A DNA stretch of 64,000 nucleotides, from the NCBI GenBank assembly GCA_000403475.2, contig KE159795.1:1770058-1834057 (forward strand), in the 5' to 3' direction. Source of the stretch: Lachnospiraceae bacterium MD308. Its GTDB lineage: Bacteria > Bacillota > Clostridia > Lachnospirales > Lachnospiraceae. The position numbers and the translations under genes were made by a program. The notes under the pieces were generated by a model that searched no databases, was not told the DNA's origin, and saw only the letters and a program-made list of their open reading frames with translations. This document shows positions 23,855-33,215 of this stretch, in pieces; position 1 is the stretch's first letter, and the number at the start of each line of letters is the position of its first letter.

Positions 23855-25177
23855 ATGAGAAAATTTCAATTAAAAGTACCGCAGCGCGCTTCGCGCTGTA
23901 TCAAGAAAAGCCTTCCTGTCTTTATGGCGGCAGCACTGATATGCGGCAGCGTACCGATGGTTGCGAAGGCTGACAGCGCTAAAGTTGTTACACTTGGCGC
24001 TAATCTGTCCGATGAACAGAAGTCTTCGATGTATGAATACTTCGGGACCACTGCGGACGAAGTTGACACGATTGAAGTAACCAATCAGGATGAACGCAAA
24101 TATATGGAAGGTATTGCCACTGAAGCTCAGATTGGCAAAAAGACCTATAGCTGTTCTTATGTTGAGCCGACACAAAAAGGCGGGATTCAGGTTAAAGTCG
24201 CGAACCTTACGTTTGTGACAAGCTCCATGATTGCCAGCACCCTTCTCACCTCCGGCGTAGAAAACTGCAACGTTGTTGCAGCTTCCCCTATCGAGGTGTC
24301 CGGAACCGGCGCCCTGACCGGAATCATGATGGCTTATGAGTCTGCCAGCGGCGAAGAACTAAGCGAAGAACAAAAAGCAGCCGCTACCGAAGAACTTGTC
24401 ACCACAGGCGAACTAGCTGACGACATCGGACAGCAGCAGGCGTCCGACCTTATGAATCAGGTAAAACAGGAAGTAATCGAAGAAAACCTCACCGACGAAG
24501 GTAAAATCGAGGATACCGTAAAAGATAACGCAAAAAAAGCCGGTGTTGAACTTACCGATGAACAGATTGCCCAGATTGTCTCTCTTATGCAGAATATTGC
24601 CCAGTACGACTACGATGTCAAGGCACTGCAGAAAACGTTGGAGAATTTAGAAGGCAAAGAGGAAGGCTTCTTTTCTAAGCTTGTCAATACATTTACCGGA
24701 TTTTTCGGCGGCGGAGATGACAAAGGCGGTATCATCAACAGCACGAACGACCAGATTCTCGGTGACAATGCAATCATCGACAGCACCTTAGACGGTATAA
24801 AAGACAAAGTAAACAAAGACAGTGTAAGCTCTGACGAAGGCGAAGGCTTCTTTGATAAGATTTCCAATTTCTTTAAAGGTATCTTCGGAGGAAACAAGAC
24901 AGCCGATGCCTCCGATGAGCAGACAGAAGATCCGGCTTTGGAAGACAATGCAGACGGAACTGCTTCGGAGGATACTCTGACACCCCAGGGCAATGATAAT
25001 TCGGAGGAGCCTGTTGGTTCTGATGACCCGGAGAATTCCCTTGGCGAAGACAGCGAAGATCCGCTGCAAAACGGGCATGACGGCGACGCCGGGCTCGACG
25101 CGAATGATTCTGATGACCCATTGCAAAACGGGCATGACGGCGATGCCGATTCTGACGCAGCAGGCGAAACTGAATAA
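23855..25177 (+). CDS. Secreted DUF1002 protein with acidic repeat tail
   Basis: 440 residues. Signal peptide to about residue 40 (KKSLPVFMAAALICGS then AKA-D). DUF1002 (YpuA-like) domain about 41-270, containing the family's GALTGIMMAYESASG segment. Two amphipathic blocks follow (EEGFFSKLVNTFTGFFGGG and GEGFFDKISNFFKGIFGG). The tail is rich in Asp/Glu/Ser/Gly with two near-identical copies of DPLQNGHDGDA. No sortase motif or membrane anchor. The family is widespread in clostridia but its job is unknown. The acidic repeats might bind calcium; that is speculation. GGGGAG before the ATG. Confidence 0.85.
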   Translation: MRKFQLKVPQRASRCIKKSLPVFMAAALICGSVPMVAKADSAKVVTLGANLSDEQKSSMYEYFGTTADEVDTIEVTNQDERKYMEGIATEAQIGKKTYSCSYVEPTQKGGIQVKVANLTFVTSSMIASTLLTSGVENCNVVAASPIEVSGTGALTGIMMAYESASGEELSEEQKAAATEELVTTGELADDIGQQQASDLMNQVKQEVIEENLTDEGKIEDTVKDNAKKAGVELTDEQIAQIVSLMQNIAQYDYDVKALQKTLENLEGKEEGFFSKLVNTFTGFFGGGDDKGGIINSTNDQILGDNAIIDSTLDGIKDKVNKDSVSSDEGEGFFDKISNFFKGIFGGNKTADASDEQTEDPALEDNADGTASEDTLTPQGNDNSEEPVGSDDPENSLGEDSEDPLQNGHDGDAGLDANDSDDPLQNGHDGDADSDAAGETE

Positions 25178-25193
25178 CCCACATAATAATGCA

Positions 25194-25257
25194 AAAACTC
25201 TGCAGACAGAAGTCTGGCTTTATAGCCGCTTCCAACTGCAGAGTTTTGATTTTTAAT
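25194..25257. terminator. Shared terminator between the DUF1002 gene and pepD
   Basis: 12-base arms aaaactctgcag (25194-25205) and ctgcagagtttt (25236-25247) around a second small hairpin, with a T run on the plus strand and A on the other side, so it can serve both convergent genes. Confidence 0.75.
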
Positions 25258-25266
25258 TGATTAGCC

Positions 25267-26700
25267 TTACTTTGACAACGTTTTTAGAAGCTCTGTCAGA
25301 TACACCCACATGCGGGAGACGGATTCTTTTGAAACCTTTTCGTTTACGGAATGTACATCAAACAAATCTGGACCGATTGAAATAATATCCATTCCCGGTT
25401 TTTTTGCATCCCAGTATCCACACTCCAGGCCTGCATGAATTGCCGCCACTTCCGCCTTCTTCTGAAACAATTTTTCATATAATACCATTGCAGTGTCACG
25501 AAGCGGCGACTCTTTACGATATTGCCAGCCAGGATAATCGCTTTCAAAAATACAGTTGTCACAATAATCATTCGCAATAATCTGTATCTTATCCCTGAGC
25601 ATATATTTCTGTGACGCCACGGAGCTTCTGACAGACATCAGCAGAGTTAATTTCCCATCTTTAAAGGTCAGTGAACCGAGATTCATGGAAGTCTCAATCA
25701 GTCCCTCTATTGCAAAGGAATATCCTGACACACCATACGGAAGAAGCATCAAGGCATTATATAGATCTGTCTGATATTTTTCCGTATATACTTTTGCCCC
25801 CGCTGTCGCTTTCTCTTCCAAAAGTTCAAAATGAACCGAATCTGTATATTGCAGCTCTTCCTGAAATATTTTTTCTATCTCTCTCAGTTTTGTTTTCACT
25901 GCTTCCAGCTCTTTTGGTTTTACATAGAGACAAACACTTGCATGATTCGCGATTGCATTTGCCTTACCTGGTGCATCTAATGCACTGATGCGAACCGGAA
26001 GTTCTTTTAATAACCAGAGAAGTCTTCCCAGAAGCGCAATAGCATTTCCAAGCCCCATTCCGATGTTGATGCCTGAATGCCCTCCCGCCAGACCTCTGAA
26101 TATTACTTTCAGAGGAATTCTTTCATCTTCCAGGCTCTCTGTCTCAATGTTCCATATCATTCTGCAGCGCAGCCCTCCGGCACAGCTCGTATAAAAAACT
26201 CCCTCTTCCTCAGAATCCAGATTGATGAATCTAGTTCCCTTTAAAGAAGCAATATCGATCATATCCGCCCCGACCAATCCTACTTCTTCTTTTACGGTAA
26301 ATACAATCTCCAAGTCAGGATGTTCTAAATCATCACTGTCAAGAATCGCCAGACAATATGCAATCGCAATTCCATTGTCAGCTCCAAGCGATGTCCCATC
26401 GGCAAAATAATACTCTTCATTTTCTTTTACTTCAATTCCGTCTTCATATATATGGCCACTGCTGCTTTCTTTTACATAGACCATATCAAGATGCCCCTGA
26501 AGAATCACTGGTTCGCCCGCATCAGAAACCTTTGCCGGTTTCCGAATAATCAGATTATAATCTTGATCCCGCGTCACAGAAAGTCCTCTTTCCCTGGCAA
26601 ATCTTGTAATATACTCACTGACTGCTTTTTCATCTCCTGATGCCCTTGGAATGGAACAGATCTTCTTAAAATACGAAATTACTTTTTCTATCTGAGCCAT
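25267..26700 (-). CDS. pepD: Aminoacyl-histidine dipeptidase (peptidase M20C, PepD)
   Basis: 477 residues, cytosolic zinc dipeptidase. Metal and catalytic motifs: QGHLDMVYV (His70, Asp72), DGTSLGADNGIAIAY, TVKEEVGLVGA (general-base Glu), INLDSEE and HAGLECGY near the end. Length and order match PepD (about 480-490). It releases amino acids from Xaa-His and other dipeptides. Last gene of a minus-strand cluster with an OPT transporter and an M29-type enzyme, which suggests it finishes breakdown of imported peptides. Confidence 0.93.
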   Translation of the reverse strand: MAQIEKVISYFKKICSIPRASGDEKAVSEYITRFARERGLSVTRDQDYNLIIRKPAKVSDAGEPVILQGHLDMVYVKESSSGHIYEDGIEVKENEEYYFADGTSLGADNGIAIAYCLAILDSDDLEHPDLEIVFTVKEEVGLVGADMIDIASLKGTRFINLDSEEEGVFYTSCAGGLRCRMIWNIETESLEDERIPLKVIFRGLAGGHSGINIGMGLGNAIALLGRLLWLLKELPVRISALDAPGKANAIANHASVCLYVKPKELEAVKTKLREIEKIFQEELQYTDSVHFELLEEKATAGAKVYTEKYQTDLYNALMLLPYGVSGYSFAIEGLIETSMNLGSLTFKDGKLTLLMSVRSSVASQKYMLRDKIQIIANDYCDNCIFESDYPGWQYRKESPLRDTAMVLYEKLFQKKAEVAAIHAGLECGYWDAKKPGMDIISIGPDLFDVHSVNEKVSKESVSRMWVYLTELLKTLSK

Positions 26701-26750
26701 AATTCTCCTACTCTCTCTTTCTTGCTTTCTCCCTGATACATCTGTATCTG

Positions 26751-28346
26751 TTACACAAACATCTTGATCAGACTTGAGAAAAAGCTGAATAATCCATCCC
26801 CGGCAATCAGTCCGGCATCACGGCAATTCATAAATTCATCACCAATAATTTTGCGAATGATGACGGCAATAACAACACCGATACCATAGATTGGGTTATT
26901 GATCAAAAGACCCGTTGCCAGCAATACGCCAAACATATACTTTCTTCCGACAATCTGAATGACTGCACCCGGAACTGCCCAGATTGCCAATTCTTTCAGA
27001 AGCGCCATGTTGCTTCCCATCTGCGCTGTCGTCGCAAACACAGTACTAGTTGCAGGAATCAAGCCATCCTTCATAGTCATATCTGCAAACAAGATTACAA
27101 CAATGATTCCAATGAACGCGCCAAGCATCTCTATAAACACCTGCTGCTTTCTTCCATATATCTCATGTTCCGGATTCTTGCTTTTTCCACGGATAATCCA
27201 CCCCGTCTTTAAATCATAGCCCATATCTGCAAAGCATGGTCCTACGGAGCTGATATACCCGGTCAGAACTGCTACTGCGATTGGCGGAAATCCCATCAGC
27301 ACGCCAATTGTCATAAAAATGGTTGTAACTGCAAATCCAGGAAACCATCCGGAATACATCGCAGCTTTTCCGATGATAATCATAGATGCCACGGATGCAA
27401 ATGCTGTCCAGATTATCCAAAGCACAATCTTCGACGGTGACATCTCTGTAAAGAGCCCGCAGATTGCACCTACAAATATCCCGCCGCCCATGTGTACAAC
27501 CAGCGCAGTTATCACAGTCTTCCTTGTCTTAGAGCCGGGGACTGTCAGGCTTTCTTCCGCCTGCATATCTGCTGATTTTGACTTTTTCGATTCGGAAGAA
27601 CTCTGGTAAATAGAGACAACCGACTGTAACAGTGCGATTAATCCTGCACCTACCATAAATCCCTGCGGGATATTTGTCGTCCCTATATCAAATCCAGTAA
27701 ACGGCATACAATATCCCCGTATCAAAAGCCCAATTCCAAGCGCCAACATAGATACAATATTGGCAATAAATACGATACCGACAGCTCCGACCGGAAGTTT
27801 AAAGATACTGCCCACTATACCGACAACAATACCCTGAATCACTCGTTTCGCTTTATCTCCGCCTTCATCTCCCGCCTCAAGGACTTCTGCGGTAGCCACT
27901 CCGGGCGCCCACGCTTCTTTCGCCGGAAAAATCGGAGAATCAAACAGGGCGCCAACTGTGTAAACCGAGAACACCGTTCCAAAGATGCACCCAACCGCCA
28001 TCGGAAAGATAGCTTTTGTCTCTCCCATTACAAACAGGATTGCGACTGCGACAAACGCACAGTTTGCCGCTGAAAATCCTGCACCGGATACGATTGTCTG
28101 AATATAATTCTGTCTTTCCAGACTTTTAAAGTTACTAAACAATGACATCGGAATTTTCGAGACTAACATTGCAAATACCGCACCTAAAATCGAGGTGTTA
28201 GCTGATACGCCAACCTTTCCCATAATCTGCATACAGATAATACCTGACAGGAAAGCCAGTACGGCACCAAAAATGATAGTCATCGGTTCCGAAAAACGGA
28301 TTTTTTCAAATGTATTTTTCTCATCTTTTACTTTTTTATTTTCCAT
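26751..28346 (-). CDS. OPT-family oligopeptide transporter
   Basis: 531 residues with about 12-14 membrane helices. The segment FPAKEAWAPGVATAEVLEAG and the early FSANTSILGAVFAML-like Gly/Ala-rich helices are typical of bacterial OPT (oligopeptide transporter) proteins. A cytoplasmic loop (about 245-275, SSSESKKSKSADMQAEES) is charged and Ser-rich. Uses an ion gradient, not ATP. Neighbour genes for a dipeptidase and an M29-like enzyme suggest import of peptides or peptide-like compounds. Iron-chelate cargo is the other option in the family. Confidence 0.88.
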   Translation of the reverse strand: MENKKVKDEKNTFEKIRFSEPMTIIFGAVLAFLSGIICMQIMGKVGVSANTSILGAVFAMLVSKIPMSLFSNFKSLERQNYIQTIVSGAGFSAANCAFVAVAILFVMGETKAIFPMAVGCIFGTVFSVYTVGALFDSPIFPAKEAWAPGVATAEVLEAGDEGGDKAKRVIQGIVVGIVGSIFKLPVGAVGIVFIANIVSMLALGIGLLIRGYCMPFTGFDIGTTNIPQGFMVGAGLIALLQSVVSIYQSSSESKKSKSADMQAEESLTVPGSKTRKTVITALVVHMGGGIFVGAICGLFTEMSPSKIVLWIIWTAFASVASMIIIGKAAMYSGWFPGFAVTTIFMTIGVLMGFPPIAVAVLTGYISSVGPCFADMGYDLKTGWIIRGKSKNPEHEIYGRKQQVFIEMLGAFIGIIVVILFADMTMKDGLIPATSTVFATTAQMGSNMALLKELAIWAVPGAVIQIVGRKYMFGVLLATGLLINNPIYGIGVVIAVIIRKIIGDEFMNCRDAGLIAGDGLFSFFSSLIKMFV

Positions 28347-28375
28347 GTTTTCTCCCTTTAGGGTTTCTCAAAGTT

Positions 28376-29440
28376 TTAATATCCTGCTACACCAATTTTC
28401 TTACAGATTGCTGTCAATTCGGGATCTATATACTTTCCATTTTCCTCAATCGCGGTTCCATCCAGGATAATAGAAGGTTTAGAAACAACACCGTCTGTGT
28501 GGGATGCCGCTGTCCAATAACTTCCGCGGATCATCTTTCCCTGGCTTCCGATACCAAATTCCATACAACCAAAGATTCTTTCGTCTTCTACAATTCGACC
28601 CGTCGCTTTGCTCACCCCAGGATTGAAGCCCAGAGAATAATGGGCAAGCCTGAACATATTGGGATCGTCAAAGGAATGCAGCCATGCACTGAATCTTTCC
28701 GCATCTTTGCCGCCTTCGATTTTTGTAACGATTCCTTTTTCAAGCGTCAACTCTACATTACCAGACAGAATCCCCATATCTGTCGGCGGGAATATCGCTG
28801 CATCAAACACCAGCTTTCCATTGATGGTCTCCTCAATCGGACACCAGCTTATCTGTCCGCACATCATGAACGGATATCCCTTGAATGTAGCCAGTTGTCC
28901 CGAATGGCGAACCAGCCTGCCTTCGTTCTTTGCAGTCAGATATGTACCGTTATTATCTTTAATAATAATATCATTGGCTGCTTCCATCTTCGCTTTTAAC
29001 GCTTCCCCAAGTTCTACAACACCGGCAACATCCACTCTTCCGATGCAATTAACAATCATTGTCACGTCCATGCCAGTTAGGTTGATATAGCGACACCCAA
29101 AGTCAATTGCCTTTCTCCAGGACTCGCATAGCATGATAGACGAATAAGACAATTCAATCCACACATCCGCTACCGCCACTGCATTTCCCAGCGGAGCGAC
29201 TGGCTCTGCATACGCTTTCTCATTGGTTGGAACATACACCAGCACCGGGTTTGCCCCTACGATATAAGCCGCATTCATGATTGCATCAAGAACTCTTTTA
29301 TCTGTAGATGTGTCTCCCGTCACTACAACATTTTCACCCGGTTCTATTAACATCATTTCCTTCACAAGCTTATATGCTGCTTTATTTACCTCATATGCTA
29401 AATAATCCGGTGCCATTTCAATTCCGATTGGGTATTCCAT
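28376..29440 (-). CDS. M29 aminopeptidase/NicX-like metalloprotein
   Basis: 354 residues from the ATG at 29440 (AAGGAGA upstream; the Met at 29512 lacks a site). The N-terminal Rossmann-like part (EPGENVVVTGDTSTDKRVLDA) and a C-terminal metal-binding part with FGIGSQGKM and YWTAASHTDGV resemble the group that joins thermophilic aminopeptidases (AmpS) and 2,5-dihydroxypyridine dioxygenase NicX. Proteins of this type often lie next to OPT transporters and AroM. Likely a leucyl-aminopeptidase-like hydrolase acting on the imported compound, but the active site cannot be assigned by eye. Confidence 0.7.
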   Translation of the reverse strand: MEYPIGIEMAPDYLAYEVNKAAYKLVKEMMLIEPGENVVVTGDTSTDKRVLDAIMNAAYIVGANPVLVYVPTNEKAYAEPVAPLGNAVAVADVWIELSYSSIMLCESWRKAIDFGCRYINLTGMDVTMIVNCIGRVDVAGVVELGEALKAKMEAANDIIIKDNNGTYLTAKNEGRLVRHSGQLATFKGYPFMMCGQISWCPIEETINGKLVFDAAIFPPTDMGILSGNVELTLEKGIVTKIEGGKDAERFSAWLHSFDDPNMFRLAHYSLGFNPGVSKATGRIVEDERIFGCMEFGIGSQGKMIRGSYWTAASHTDGVVSKPSIILDGTAIEENGKYIDPELTAICKKIGVAGY

Positions 29441-29527
29441 AATAAATATCTCCTTCTCTATTTTATTTTCTGGCTTTTTCGAAAAATCCTTTATTTGTCT
29501 TGATAATATCACAAAATTCTTTTAAAA

Positions 29528-29560
29528 TGAAATCATATTATTTTATAGTCCGATAAGCTT
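29528..29560. promoter_or_regulatory. LysR-type operator box, copy 1 (upstream of the M29-OPT-PepD operon)
   Basis: Contains TTAT-N6-ATAA (29543-29556) inside a 33-base block that matches the block at 31295-31327 at 24 positions. Lies between the LysR gene and the divergent operon, the normal place for a LysR site. Confidence 0.6.
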
Positions 29561-29607
29561 AGATTATACAGATAATTGACAAAAAACTTAGATAGGAGTT
29601 ATAGAAA

Positions 29608-30513
29608 ATGCTAGATTTAAGACTGGATACCTTCCTGTCCTTATGCGAAACTCGGAATTACACAAAAACAGCCAATCTGATCAATATTACACAGCCGGCA
29701 GTCACACAGCATATTAAGTATCTTGAGGGATATTATGAGACAAAGCTTTTATACTACGATGAGAAGCGCCGACTGCACCTGACTGAACACGGAAAACTGC
29801 TGCGCGCATATGCGCAGACAGTGAAAGCCGATTCTACAATAATTGAAAGGATGTTAAAGGCCCCTGCCGACCATCCCGATGAATTGAAACTTGGCACCCT
29901 GACAACTACCGGGGAATCTCTTGTCCCGCATATGATTGCCGAATATCTTAACAAGTATCCAGACAAAAAAGTCAGCATGTACCTTGGCGAATCTGATGAT
30001 CTTTTACAGCAATTAAAAACGGGACGGATACAGTTCTGTATCATAGATACGTACTGTCCGCCCACTGAATACGAAAGTTATGAACTTTTTGAAGCCGATA
30101 CAATCTGTATCTGTTCCCCCGCCCATCCACTGGCCGGAAAGACTGTCGACTTCGAAGAATTAAATGATTATCGCTTAATATTCCGCGAGAACGATACCAA
30201 TTCGCATCGCAATCTGAGAGGTATCCTGCATACACATAATCAGGACATCAATAATTTCAGAACCTATGTGGAGATTGGTACCGTCACCTCAATACAGCAA
30301 ATGGTCATGGAAAATACCGGGATATCCTTTGTCTACCATTTTATAGCACAAAAAAATTTGGATAACGGCTCTTTAAGTCAGATTTATATACGTAACTTTT
30401 CGTCCCATGCCATGTTCAACTTCGTATGGCTAAGGAACAGCTTTTTCGAATCTGCGAACCGGCAATTTCTGGATGTCTGTAAGGAAATGCTGCCTTCCTG
30501 CTTCCCGGAATAA
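29608..30513 (+). CDS. LysR-family transcriptional regulator
   Basis: 301 residues, standard LysR length. N-terminal winged HTH (about 1-60: TKTANLINITQPAVTQHIKYLE), then a two-lobed effector domain (about 90-295). Divergent from the M29-like gene, with GATAGGAG before the ATG. Two copies of a TTAT-N6-ATAA box, one in this divergent region and one before aroM, suggest it controls both the peptide operon and aroM. The ligand is unknown. Confidence 0.9.
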   Translation: MLDLRLDTFLSLCETRNYTKTANLINITQPAVTQHIKYLEGYYETKLLYYDEKRRLHLTEHGKLLRAYAQTVKADSTIIERMLKAPADHPDELKLGTLTTTGESLVPHMIAEYLNKYPDKKVSMYLGESDDLLQQLKTGRIQFCIIDTYCPPTEYESYELFEADTICICSPAHPLAGKTVDFEELNDYRLIFRENDTNSHRNLRGILHTHNQDINNFRTYVEIGTVTSIQQMVMENTGISFVYHFIAQKNLDNGSLSQIYIRNFSSHAMFNFVWLRNSFFESANRQFLDVCKEMLPSCFPE

Positions 30514-30551
30514 ATCTCTCTGGTCAGCTTAATCCCCTGCGATAAAGCACT

Positions 30552-31223
30552 TTAAAAATCCAGCAATTCACTAACCGTCCTTGCCAAAACTGTCCTGCAC
30601 AAAAGGACTGGTTTTTTGGCAACGGACGCAACCATCTGTTTTGCTTCTCTGCTGTATCCAATGCAGTCCATAACAATCAAGTCCGCATCGGTCTCTCTTG
30701 CTTTTTCTGCCGCTGTCTGAACCTCTTTTGCATCTCCGTAAGGATTGGCCGGTATCGGTGTGACCTTTTTCACAATCGGCCCCCACTGGTCATAAGCCTG
30801 CTTAACCTGTTCCTCATCCGGAGTAATCACAACAATATTGGAATCTTTGCTCAGCGCCGCAGCCAGTCCATTTAAGAGTTTGGCCGGATATATAACAGGC
30901 ACCTTCGCCTTGAATACATCCGGAAAAGTTCCGGCGCACAATACCATAATGAGTGACACTTTTTGCTCCTCAAGCCTTTCAATACACTCCTGCATCCGCT
31001 TTAGAATAAAGCTCTTCCCGAACTTTGCAAATGTACCGTCATTTAACCTGGAAACAAGCACATAGTCCCCCTCTTCGGGCTTCATCTGCATAATCTGCTC
31101 CCGTGTCAAGCCATCTAACGCACCCGCCTGTATCAACTCAGTGTTCTCCGGAAAAATAGGAAGAATATCCGGCGTTACGTCTACTCTTGGTGACTGTCCG
31201 ATTGTAACTGCTCCAATTTTCAT
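30552..31223 (-). CDS. AroM family protein
   Basis: 223 residues. The start KIGAVTIGQSPRVDVTPDIL and the motif VMDCIGYS are typical of AroM, a protein of unknown activity first seen beside aroL in E. coli and often found next to amino-acid racemase-like or OPT transporter genes. The fold looks like the Asp/Glu racemase superfamily (VLCAGTFP with a Cys near residue 98). Separate promoter with its own LysR-type box. Convergent with the LysR gene. Confidence 0.85.
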   Translation of the reverse strand: MKIGAVTIGQSPRVDVTPDILPIFPENTELIQAGALDGLTREQIMQMKPEEGDYVLVSRLNDGTFAKFGKSFILKRMQECIERLEEQKVSLIMVLCAGTFPDVFKAKVPVIYPAKLLNGLAAALSKDSNIVVITPDEEQVKQAYDQWGPIVKKVTPIPANPYGDAKEVQTAAEKARETDADLIVMDCIGYSREAKQMVASVAKKPVLLCRTVLARTVSELLDF

Positions 31224-31294
31224 ATTGTGTCTGCACCTCCATTCAATTTTTATAGTTCTTTATGGGTTGATTTTATCACAGAAAAATCACAATA

Positions 31295-31327
31295 TGAAAT
31301 CACTATAATTTATAACCTGATAAGCCC
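31295..31327. promoter_or_regulatory. LysR-type operator box, copy 2 (upstream of aroM)
   Basis: TTAT-N6-ATAA at 31310-31323 in a 33-base block similar to 29528-29560 and in the same orientation relative to the downstream minus-strand gene (about 70 versus 90 bases before the start codon). Confidence 0.6.
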
Positions 31328-31379
31328 TGTTTATATTCGGGAACTGGTTGTCAAAAATCATTTTTTATCTTTTAACCTA

Positions 31380-31487
31380 TTATACAGTACTTCTTCTTCC
31401 CCCGTTGTTTTTTCTTCCCAGCACTAAATGATATTCTATATCCAACAGTTTTCTGAATGCCTTCACACAATCATACACATTATGCAT
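31380..31487 (-). pseudogene. Fragment resembling a PBECR4-type nuclease domain start
   Basis: A 35-codon frame (MHNVYDCVKAFRKLLDIEYH, then LVLGRKN) with GAGGGAAG upstream. The DIEYHLVLGRK pattern is like the beginning of PBECR4-type domains of phage or mobile-element proteins, but the rest is missing. The remaining bases of the 335-base gap between aroM and the AlbA_2 gene show only the LysR box and nothing else I can name. Low certainty; it might also be chance. Confidence 0.3.
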
Positions 31488-31558
31488 CAAACTTCCCTCT
31501 TTTTCCTCTGTAAACAGGAAAGCTCGTGAGGCACTGCCCTCTGGCACAACACCTTATT

Positions 31559-33001
31559 TCAACACTTTGACACCATATCAGGATTCGTCTTATAATACAC
31601 AGCACGCGAAAGCTTACTCTTTTCTAAGTATCCATTCACCTCAAGGTTTCCCAATATCTGCTTTCTAAGATATGTGGAATCACTAATACCTAAGTACTTA
31701 GCTATCTCCGAAACCTTATGAGCTTGATAATAGCAGAATGATAATACCTTTTCATCAAGCTCAGTACCTTCCGGGACCGGAACAAATGTAAGTATCGGCA
31801 CGCTGTTGTCTTCAACGCCATTAACATATGTCAGATCCGGGAGCACCAGAGTAAAATGATCCGAAGAAGAATAGATATACGGCTTATGAATCTCATCTGC
31901 GGTTTCATATTCTTCTGTAATCTTATCGAATCCGGTTCCTGCTGCTTCCATTACATTGCAGCCTACAAGTACATTTGTAATCAGTTCATTTCTTCTTTTT
32001 GATATAATTCCAGACAAATCGTATGTCTTTCCAAACTTCTCTCCTCTGTAAAATCCTCCGGGAGAAGATATTTCCAACCGATCCTTAAACATATCCACTT
32101 GAATTTGAGTCCCGTCCAGATAATAGTCCCGATGTGCAATGGCATTGATCACTCCTTCGAATAGAGCACGTTTCGGATATGCATCAATATTTTTTCTTAC
32201 ATCGTTCAATTTGACCATAGAGTGATTCATTCTCTGATTTACAAAATCCATGATATAGCTGATTGTAGATGTTATATTTCCATTAAATCTGTTTATTGTT
32301 ACAATTCTCTCGCTGCCTTTATTAAAGCCATTGAATACCGAACATTGAACTTCTGTCTTTTTGTCTTTGTAATCATCCAGAAATAAGGCTGCTCCATTCA
32401 GCAGATATCCTTCTTCATCATAGAATCCCATTGACTGCAAAGCTTTTTCTTTGAGTTCCCTCCCCTCATTATGCTCCCTGTAAAAGTCCCGCAGCATAGA
32501 AAACTTCTCAGGATTATACTTTACATCTGAAACTAACACATCATACTGAGTATTTTTACTTTTAATACTCATTTCGATTATCTCTTCATATGTTGCGCCG
32601 TTTGTAAATCCGTCTCTTCTCATAAAAATGGAAGGTATATTCTTATATTTTAAAATCACCGGTTTTACCAAAGATTCCGGAACCGTAACCCTGATAATAA
32701 AACGCTCGCTGTTCCTTATATCATACCTGACAAATGAAATCTTCATCTGCGGCCTGGGAGTCAGATGGTCATTTACCTGATTGTTAAAATAATTCCGCTC
32801 ATTATCTGCCGCATTCCTGTCAAATCCAATCAGCTTGTTCGTCTTATCTTCTACGCCAATATAAAACTCCCCACCTGAAGCATTCGCAAAACCAGCAATG
32901 GTTTTGAGCCACCCAATAACATCCTCCCTGTTCAGCATGCTTTTACATTCAAATTTGTCGCTCTCCAATATTACATCCTCTATAATTTCTTCCAAATACA
33001 T
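31559..33001 (-). CDS. AlbA_2/Schlafen-type DNA-binding and ATP-binding regulator
   Basis: 480 residues. The N-terminal AlbA_2 domain (about 10-135) has FECKSMLNREDVIGWLKTIAGFANASGGEFYIGV, here cited in part: ECKSM and FANASGGEFYIGV are the hallmarks. A central GHKL-like ATPase segment follows (GVINAIAHRDYY, RLEISSPGGF, AAGTGFDKI). The C-terminal winged helix is about 410-465 (KVSEIAKYLGISDSTYLRKQ). Such proteins act as transcription regulators or in phage defence. The leader holds an array of TTGAAGT repeats. ATG at 33001 is preferred over the upstream TTG. Probable autoregulator; target unknown. Confidence 0.8.
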   Translation of the reverse strand: MYLEEIIEDVILESDKFECKSMLNREDVIGWLKTIAGFANASGGEFYIGVEDKTNKLIGFDRNAADNERNYFNNQVNDHLTPRPQMKISFVRYDIRNSERFIIRVTVPESLVKPVILKYKNIPSIFMRRDGFTNGATYEEIIEMSIKSKNTQYDVLVSDVKYNPEKFSMLRDFYREHNEGRELKEKALQSMGFYDEEGYLLNGAALFLDDYKDKKTEVQCSVFNGFNKGSERIVTINRFNGNITSTISYIMDFVNQRMNHSMVKLNDVRKNIDAYPKRALFEGVINAIAHRDYYLDGTQIQVDMFKDRLEISSPGGFYRGEKFGKTYDLSGIISKRRNELITNVLVGCNVMEAAGTGFDKITEEYETADEIHKPYIYSSSDHFTLVLPDLTYVNGVEDNSVPILTFVPVPEGTELDEKVLSFCYYQAHKVSEIAKYLGISDSTYLRKQILGNLEVNGYLEKSKLSRAVYYKTNPDMVSKC

Positions 33002-33022
33002 AAAACCACCCTTATTCAAATT

Positions 33023-33107
33023 ACTTCAATTTTACTTCAATGTAACTTCAAAGTCAACTTCAATGTAACTTCAAACACACTTCAGTTCATGTTGAAGTAA
33101 CTGAAGT
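33023..33107. repeat. Iteron array: six acttcaa/acttcag direct repeats plus two inverted copies
   Basis: Copies on the plus strand start at 33023, 33034, 33045, 33057, 33068 and 33080 (spacing 11, 11, 12, 11, 12). Inverted copies ttgaagt and ctgaagt start at 33092 and 33101. One helical turn per repeat implies a row of protein sites on one face of the DNA. It lies directly upstream of the AlbA_2-type regulator gene. Confidence 0.85.
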
Positions 33108-33215
33108 ATTCCGCACATATTAATATTTATACCATCTTAATCAGTTGTATATATAAGCAATATGACTTATAATTAGAGACATGGAGAGTACGTACCAGAA
33201 AGGAGGCTATCACCC

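Noticed and set aside
24610-25194. Ser/Pro-rich frame antisense to the DUF1002 gene
   Set aside because: Shadow of the repetitive acidic tail; no site, no family.
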